Source of the DNA: Clavaria fumosa
Taxonomy: Eukaryota; Basidiomycota; Agaricomycetes; Agaricales; Clavariaceae
DNA length: 64,000 nt
Assembly (NCBI GenBank): GCA_951802425.1
Contig: OX637796.1
Location: 2,170,001-2,234,000, forward strand
Reading direction: 5' to 3'
The position numbers and the translations under genes were made by a program. The notes beneath the pieces were generated by a model, which worked only from the letters and a program-made list of their open reading frames with translations, was not told the origin of the DNA and searched no databases. Shown here piece by piece: positions 57,208-64,000 of the stretch. Within the stretch, counting starts at the first letter, position 1, and each line of letters opens with the position of its first letter.

Positions 57208-57922
57208 TCACAAGGCAGCATAAGCAACGCCAAGCAGTCCGACCCATACGAAGTTCATGTCTAAAGTTGTGGCATCCGAGGTGGACGCACTGGCTGGACT
57301 GGCAGTAGTGCAGTTACTCATATCCGCTTGGGACACTTGCGCCGTGCTGTTGAGGGTCAAGTCGGCACACTGACCGGCGAAGCAATGTCACACGTCTACA
57401 CCGATCGAAGGGGTATGAGCATCACCTGGAAAAGAAGTCCATCTCCCCCATCAAACACGACATGGGTGGTGACGTTAAGGCCATCCGTAAAGTTCATCGG
57501 GAAGCTGAACGGAACACAGATCTCGCCTGTTGTATTCGACTGAAAGAAGCCCAAGACGTTGAAGTTTTTCGCCGTGTTGTCCGGAGATGTCGACACCTGA
57601 ATCTTGACTGCGAAAGGGTCGGTATGTTAGCATGAAAGGTGATATCGAAACTAACTGGTCGCTTTAGCATGCTCCGAATTCAGTCGGATAAGTGGGTTTG
57701 TGAGTGGGAAATTGGTACGTGTCCCTACGGTGTCGTATCCGTCTGGACGATGATGCCTCAGCATTAACAACATCTCAACAAGCGCCGGATAATCAACTTA
57801 CCGCAAACTTTGACCTCCGCATCGTCTACGAACGGACCCCGTGGCGCCGGAAACTGCATCTGAAAATGCGCCTGCACGAAGCCAATTACGAGCATGAGAT
57901 ACGAGATAAGGAAGAAATGCAT
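57208..57922 (-). CDS. BIM1-like (X325 family) copper-binding GPI protein B
   Basis: ATG 57922 to TGA 57208-57210, with four exons at the same positions as gene A. Signal peptide MHFFLISYLMLVIGFVQA, mature His1 in HFQMQFPAPRGPF, then KVCDGYDT, the second His in LNSEHAKAT, GEICVPFSFP, NVTTHVVFDGGDGLLFQCADLTL, SNCTTAS, and a hydrophobic end, FVWVGLLGVAYAAL, for a GPI anchor. All four Cys and both His of gene A are kept. The Ser/Thr spacer before the anchor is shorter than in A. Intron 1 uses the canonical GTAAGT. The two proteins are moderately diverged in the middle but nearly identical around the signal peptide and His1, consistent with duplication followed by functional retention. Confidence 0.85.
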
Positions 57923-57998
57923 CTTGGCGATTGTGAGCAGACAGACACCTAACCCTCGAGGAAGTGGTCTGCAGCTTTAAGTACGAGATCCTGGCGAG

Positions 57999-58011
57999 AA
58001 AAAGTTTTTCT
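57999..58011 (-). promoter_or_regulatory. AGAAAAACTTTTT motif upstream of BIM1-like gene B
   Basis: An exact copy 77 bp ahead of the ATG, with a second imperfect one near 58028-58041. Same motif, number and spacing as upstream of gene A. Confidence 0.55.
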
Positions 58012-58118
58012 GATTCCCCATCACGGGCAAAAAAAGTTTTCTTGATCTCACGTCCTCATCGGTCCATAGACGCAGAGCCGAAAGACTTGGACGTACCCTA
58101 GCAGATAACCCTAGATAA

Positions 58119-58210
58119 CCTTGAGCACAATTCAAAAGTTTGTCAGATAGTCTGACTCATACCGGATATCCTGCACATACCCTGAGCACAATCAAAAAGA
58201 TTGTCAGATA
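58119..58210. repeat. Two diverged copies of a ~31-bp unit
   Basis: CC[T/C]TGAGCACAA..CAAAA[G/A].TTGTCAGATA occurs at 58119-58149 and 58180-58210, roughly 200-290 bp upstream of the BIM1-like gene B start. Could be a promoter repeat. Confidence 0.65.
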
Positions 58211-58347
58211 CTGCACTTTATGCTATTTAACTCTTTTTAGGTAGACCGAGACTATACCAGCATAGTGACAACAGGCGGAGTGCCGAACAGTGTGGCCGCC
58301 AACTCGCGTTTTTGATCACCAAATAAGGAAGTCGGACATAGTGCGCT

Positions 58348-59463
58348 TTACTGCTGCAGATGTGATACCACAGTCATAGTCCGATTACCAACCGCCTTCC
58401 GTGTTCGTTTCCTTTTGCGCCGGGGAGCCCTCGTTCCACCCTCTGGTTGTTCAATGTGAGTACCATCGCTAACTTCTTCATCGCCGTCCTCGCTCTCGCG
58501 ACTTCTCTTATTCCCTATAGCCGCATTGGCTTGCTCTCCTTCGTGTACGCTTCTAGTACGCGATTTTCCTTGTTCTTTGGAACTTTCATGCACGATCGAC
58601 TCGGATTCCACAATCCTCTTTTTCTTTTTCTTAACACTTAATGGGTTTGGACCCTTGAGGAGTTTTTTATTCCTCTTCGGCGGATCCTCCGCTGGTTTCG
58701 CCGATCTTATCAAGGCACCGTCTAGGGCTATTTCGTGTAATGTTTGTTCCTCAACCTGTGTGACAGCGGATAAGCGTACTGCGTTTTGGGAGAGACGCAT
58801 AAGTTACGCGCACAAGTTGCTTCTTTCTGGCAGTCGCTTCACTCAAGGGCTCAAGGACCATGACCGAGCGATTAATATGCAATAGCGGCACGGCCGGAAT
58901 CGCGCGTAGCTGAGCACGGAGCGGCTGGGATTGAGACGCAACTACGTAGCGATGCTTATTGCTGTCGCCTGTTTTGCGAGCGGTATGGTCATTTTCGGCT
59001 TTCGACCGCAGGAAGGACAGGCGCTCACCAATCACGCTTGCGAGACACTCGTCACCAGGAATAGCCTCGCGGTGGTTACATTTACGCCGCTCAAAAGTCT
59101 TGGCGAGGTCTACTGCATCTTGGTGCGCCTTTCCGGAGAGATAGAGCTCGTGTATGCAGCACTGCGTAATCACTGGGTCAGGCAATATGTCATTGCGCGA
59201 GTACGCGTGACACACTGCTACTCACTCGGTTTGACGAGCCCTTGAAGGGCGACACTTAGTTGCTTGGCAAGGTCTATGTTCAGCGCGATCGCAAGTTTAC
59301 ACATTTCGCCGTCGACTAGCAGAATTTGATTCAATCTGCAACCCTGTGACGAGGAGATGGGAGGGTTTGACGGACCAAGTATTTGATACGGTTGGCGAAA
59401 GCCGAAAGACATGGCATAGAGAGACATGAGTTTCCTGTATGCTTTTGCACGCTTTTGTCGCAT
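58348..59463 (-). CDS. UTP23: rRNA-processing protein Utp23
   Basis: Start ATG 59463 (MRQKRAKAYRKLMSLYAMSFGFRQPYQIL), stop at 58348. A 60-nt stop-free intron in phase 1 (donor GTCCGT) joins to VDGEMCKLAIAL, as in other Utp23 proteins. The PIN-like domain continues ITQCCIHELYLSGKAHQDAVDLAKTFERRKCNHREAIPGDECLASVIG, then NKHRYVVASQSQPLRAQLRAIPAVPLLHINRSVMVLEPLS. The C-terminal tail is very Lys/Arg-rich, as expected for a nucleolar protein. Utp23 helps release snR30 during 18S rRNA maturation; its PIN active site is degenerate in the family. Intact at both ends. Confidence 0.9.
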
Positions 59464-59714
59464 TTCTCCGCGTAGAGCACGTGCAGAGTAGGGGGTAGGT
59501 CAATCAGGAGAACTTCTAGTCAATATGAGGAGCGTGGACAACGCAACAGATAGATCCGACGACATTTTCGGGCGCGGAAGGCACGTGACCCAACAACTTA
59601 CACCTGGCATCACGTTCGCCTGGATTTTTTGAGCAGCAGAATCAATTTGTGTAAGCAGCGTGTATCAAAGGGTTACGGCTAACAACGAAAGGGATGAAAG
59701 TCTTCTAAATCCTA

Positions 59715-61179
<1,465 letters not shown>

Positions 61180-61194
61180 GAGCACAGAAAACAA

Positions 61195-61692
61195 AGCACT
61201 GTATTCGTGCGGTTGCGATGTCCTGCAAATCTGCAGTGGTTGTTGGTGAAGGCCTTCTGTGTGTGCTGACGAGCCGCTGGCGATATGCGGTACAAAATAG
61301 CGTGGGAATGTATTATGTCAGCAATAACCAAAGGAAGGGGAGTAACAGTATGCCCATCCCAGGCTCCTACGTCTCCAATCTCTTGTGAGGGAGCACCGCC
61401 GGCGCCAGGTTCAAAGCAATCTGTTGGATGATGGAAGAAGGCTTACCAAAAGAGAGAAAGAAGGAGAGAGAGCCACGGTTTGGTGTTCCAGTTATGTACG
61501 TTGCACACTTACCCTTGTTTCCTCTTTAGGGCTGTCCACCGTAACCGTATAAGGCGTAAGGCCGTATGGCACGGCACAGCCCGCTAACATTACAACTGCA
61601 ATGTGAGAAATCTGACCCACAACGTGACCACAAAGAGCATACAATTGCACATTAAGTATGTGACATACTAGTACCCAGATGGCATATGTATA
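61195..61692. other. Intergenic gap between CK2 alpha and the TET/JBP gene
   Basis: About 500 bp. Contains CCGTATAAGGCGTAAGGCCG, an imperfect repeat of CCGTAT-type words near 61540-61570. Composition drops in GC from about 61590 onwards, marking the change to the right-end unit. Confidence 0.4.
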
Positions 61693-63407
61693 TTACTTAA
61701 CAAGATCATGTAAATGAGAGAAGAGACCTAAACCCATCTGCCATCTCTGTTTTGAAGCTTCATCATAAGCAAGTTGATTATTTGGGTCATTCCTGAAGTT
61801 TGAGAGGGTCTGGAAATTACAGTCCACCCATTGAAATAAACCTCCAGCTGTGTATTGAGTAAAAGACATTCTGGTGTCACCTGGTGCAATATCCACATTT
61901 GAATGTCGAAATGTTGCAGAGGGAATAAGGATAGTAGATCCTGGTGGAAATTGGATAACAGTCTTGAGGTCCCAGAGCACAAAATGTCCACCTAGCTGTG
62001 GGTTGAAATCTCCAAGGGCTGTAACAGCACACCAGCCAAAGGCCAAATTTGCAATGTCACAGTGGTCAACAGTAACAGTCCTGGGACCAAAATTGAAAGT
62101 GCAGGTTGTCCATATGCTGTTTGAGAAATTCTTGACCAAAGTAGGGTGGTTGTTATAGAGTGCCTCTTGGTGGTCCTTATAGTAGCTGTAAAGCTTTGGA
62201 GCCCATGTAGCAAAGAGACCTGGAGAATGATTAGAGTAAACTCAGTCATAATACAAATACATACTTGATGCAAAGCCTGCAATCCTTTTTATAGCAGTGC
62301 TTGAGGTGAGCAATTCCAGTGCCTTCCTGTTGACTTCAGAGACCTGCAGATTACAAGGCACCTGTTGTCCTCCACCATATGAAGGACCCATTGCTAATGC
62401 AGCATATTCTCCCCTTCTGTGAGACAACTCCTTTGGGTGGAAGGTACACAAGCCCCTGGCTTGAACCATATCAGAAGCTGCTTGTCTAGGGACAGGTTCC
62501 CAGTTGGGATCTTCTGGTTGACCTCCCAAGACAGCCCTGATGTATTGATTGCTATCAATGAGGGGGATAGCAGTGCTATGTTTAAGTCCATAATCAGTTT
62601 CTGTAAGATAATATGCAATGGGACTTACAGGCCATCCCATTCCACTAATGTGAATTTGAAAATGGAATCTTCACCAACCAAATCCTTCAGACTATAAGAC
62701 CTCTTGAGTCCAAACCCAAGGCTATGCTCATCCTTCCCTTCCTTGACACCTATGTACCCAGGAATTGATACTTTGAGAAGAGAAGTATCCAAAGCATATT
62801 GGATTGAAGTTGAATCAACAACATGCTTCTTGAAAATCGAAGGCCAAACTGGATATGGGTCTAGGGCCCTTTCGATATCGCGCTTTCGTTTTCGATTCAC
62901 TTTACTTCGTAATTTCGCCTTCTTGAGTGGGGTTACAGCAATATTATAATCAGCAGCTTTGGCTGACATGTCCATCTGTAGAATTAACAAAGAGGTCAAT
63001 TGAAAGGCTAATATGAATTACAAGAAATGTGCTCACCTGGTCTGAGGATCTATGAACAGAATCAGAGAGCAAACCTCCAGAGTCCTCTTCTGGAGTTGGA
63101 GTGACAATATCATCAGCAGTGTTCCCTGAGATGTCCATCTATGGAGTTAATAAACAGGTCATTTCCAAACCCACTGTTACAAATAAGTACTAAAATTGTA
63201 CTCACATGGTTGGGTAATCCTCCAGAAACTTCTTCATAAGTAGTAGAGAGTTCCCTCTCAACAGCAATATGGAGAAGAAGTTGAAAATTTTCTGAGGAGA
63301 TGACTTCCAAGGCACCATCTCCAGTCTATAAAGACAATAGACTGTTAAGCACAATGTAATATACATTACAACAGATAAAGCCTAGTTACAAGATCTTTAG
63401 GAGCCAT
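61693..63407 (-). CDS. TET/JBP-type 2-oxoglutarate/Fe(II) dioxygenase
   Basis: Seven or so exons from ATG 63407 (MAPKDL) to TAA 61693-61695. A Lys/Arg-rich block (KAKLRSKVNRKRKRDIERAL) follows two short exons that start MDISGN and MDMSAK. The next blocks are VEWDGLTAIPLIDSNQYIRAVLGG, SYGGGQQVP and LFATWAPKLYSYYKDHQ. The catalytic core has NFGPRTVTVDHCDIANLAFGWC (H-x-D), LGDFNPQLGGHFVLWDL, FPPGSTILIPSATFRHSN (distal His) and DTRMSFTQYTAGGLFQW (Arg for 2-oxoglutarate). This is the layout described for TET/JBP enzymes expanded in basidiomycetes with KDZ-type transposons. Family members oxidise 5-methylcytosine. The gene is more AT-rich than its neighbours, which suggests it moved. No KDZ transposase is visible in the window. 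Confidence 0.75.
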
Positions 63408-64000
63408 GATACCAAAAGCTTTTGATGAAGGGAGAGGAGAAGAAACAATGGGATGGAAGTGATAAACAGGGTTGTAATGCTGACAAAGCAATGCTGTGGC
63501 AGAATCAGACCATATTGTCCATTGTTTACATTTGTTTACAATTTGCTATCCGCCTTCGTTTGTTCATTTTCTCGCCTCATCACCCTCCCATCGTCCTCCC
63601 ATCGTCTGCAGTACTCGATCCCGGGAACGCAGATGATGGGAAGGGCCGATGTTCTGTCCTCCTTTCAATATGTCAGGGAGCCCCCTACCTACACCAAGTC
63701 ACACCACTTGTGACCTGCTCAAGCGACCGGCACCTGTCGCTTTTTTTCACTCTCTTTGATTTTTACTAAGATGATAGTGGATGACAATAGATGGCAATGA
63801 AGGATTGTGACAGCAGTGAAGAGGATGACCACAAGGGATGATAATGAGCAGTAGGTGTGCTCTTACCTTTTTATCTTTTTTTTTGATTTGACTGGCAGCA
63901 GCAGTGCGGCAGTAGGTCGCCCACATCACCGCTGCCCACCCCCCCGACTTCTCTCTGTCCCCGCCGCATCACCTCAGTCCTCGCCGCATCATCCCAGCCT
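63408..64000. other. Simple-sequence-rich right edge
   Basis: Upstream of the TET/JBP gene. A (GATGA[C/T]A[A/G]T)-like degenerate run occupies about 63770-63850 and a CGCCGCATCA[C/T]C[T/C]CAG repeat ends the window (63961-64000). No gene recognised; it may belong to the same mobile unit. Confidence 0.4.

Noticed and set aside
61540..61575. Possible hairpin CCGTATAAGGCG/AAGGCCGTATGG
   Set aside because: The repeat is mostly direct and imperfect; pairing is too weak to call a structure.

Overview
The window reads as a basidiomycete fungus, most likely an Agaricomycete. Genes are dense, on both strands, and split by many 45-65 nt GT-AG introns. Introns in the 3' half of coding regions are as common as in the 5' half, and the gene set is fungal: Mph1, Blm10, BIM1-like copper proteins, a MLKRQRP-type basidiomycete protein and a TET/JBP dioxygenase of the kind amplified in mushrooms. 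No rRNA, tRNA or CRISPR was recognised.

Layout. 1-1.8 kb: the 5' end of a Ty3/gypsy-type LTR retrotransposon on the minus strand (gag with a zinc knuckle, open at the window edge, plus a 727-bp LTR). 2.6-11.7 kb: ribosomal protein eS27 and the very large proteasome activator Blm10/PA200. 11.9-20.6 kb: a HIT protein and TRAX from a shared 126-bp promoter region, a membrane protein, a RING protein, a small acidic ORF, an unknown protein and a PXA-domain protein. 20.8-31.5 kb: mitochondrial branched-chain aminotransferase, a repeat-bearing gene-poor stretch, an RBM26/27-Rmn1-like RNA-surveillance protein and a DExH RNA helicase. 31.6-47.3 kb: TMEM135-like protein, Mph1/FANCM helicase, a secreted membrane protein, a G-patch/zinc-finger protein, a BET double-bromodomain protein and WDR70. 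47.4-49.9 kb: a basidiomycete-specific protein, frataxin and a rhodanese. 50-58 kb: a metal-uptake neighbourhood with a Cys-rich mini-ORF, a Ctr copper transporter and two BIM1-like copper-binding proteins facing each other around an unrelated membrane protein. 58.3-61.2 kb: Utp23 and casein kinase 2 alpha. 61.7-63.4 kb: an AT-richer gene for a TET/JBP-type 2-oxoglutarate/Fe(II) dioxygenase.

How genes fit together. The most suggestive block is 48.3-58 kb. Frataxin and a mitochondrial rhodanese (iron-sulfur and sulfur metabolism) are 64 bp apart on one strand. Next come a Ctr-type copper importer and two GPI-type BIM1-like copper proteins, which in Cryptococcus act with Ctr1 in copper acquisition. 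The two BIM1-like genes share promoter and 3'-flank sequence, so they are a recent inverted duplication. Other thematic pairs are eS27/Blm10, RBM26-like/DExH helicase, Utp23/CK2 alpha (both linked to the small-subunit processome) and Mph1/BET/WDR70 (chromatin and repair). The window edges carry mobile or mobile-associated DNA: the LTR element on the left and the TET/JBP gene on the right.

Limits: gene models were spliced by eye from donor/acceptor sites, reading-frame continuity and family knowledge. Starts and some short exons, especially within Blm10, are approximate.
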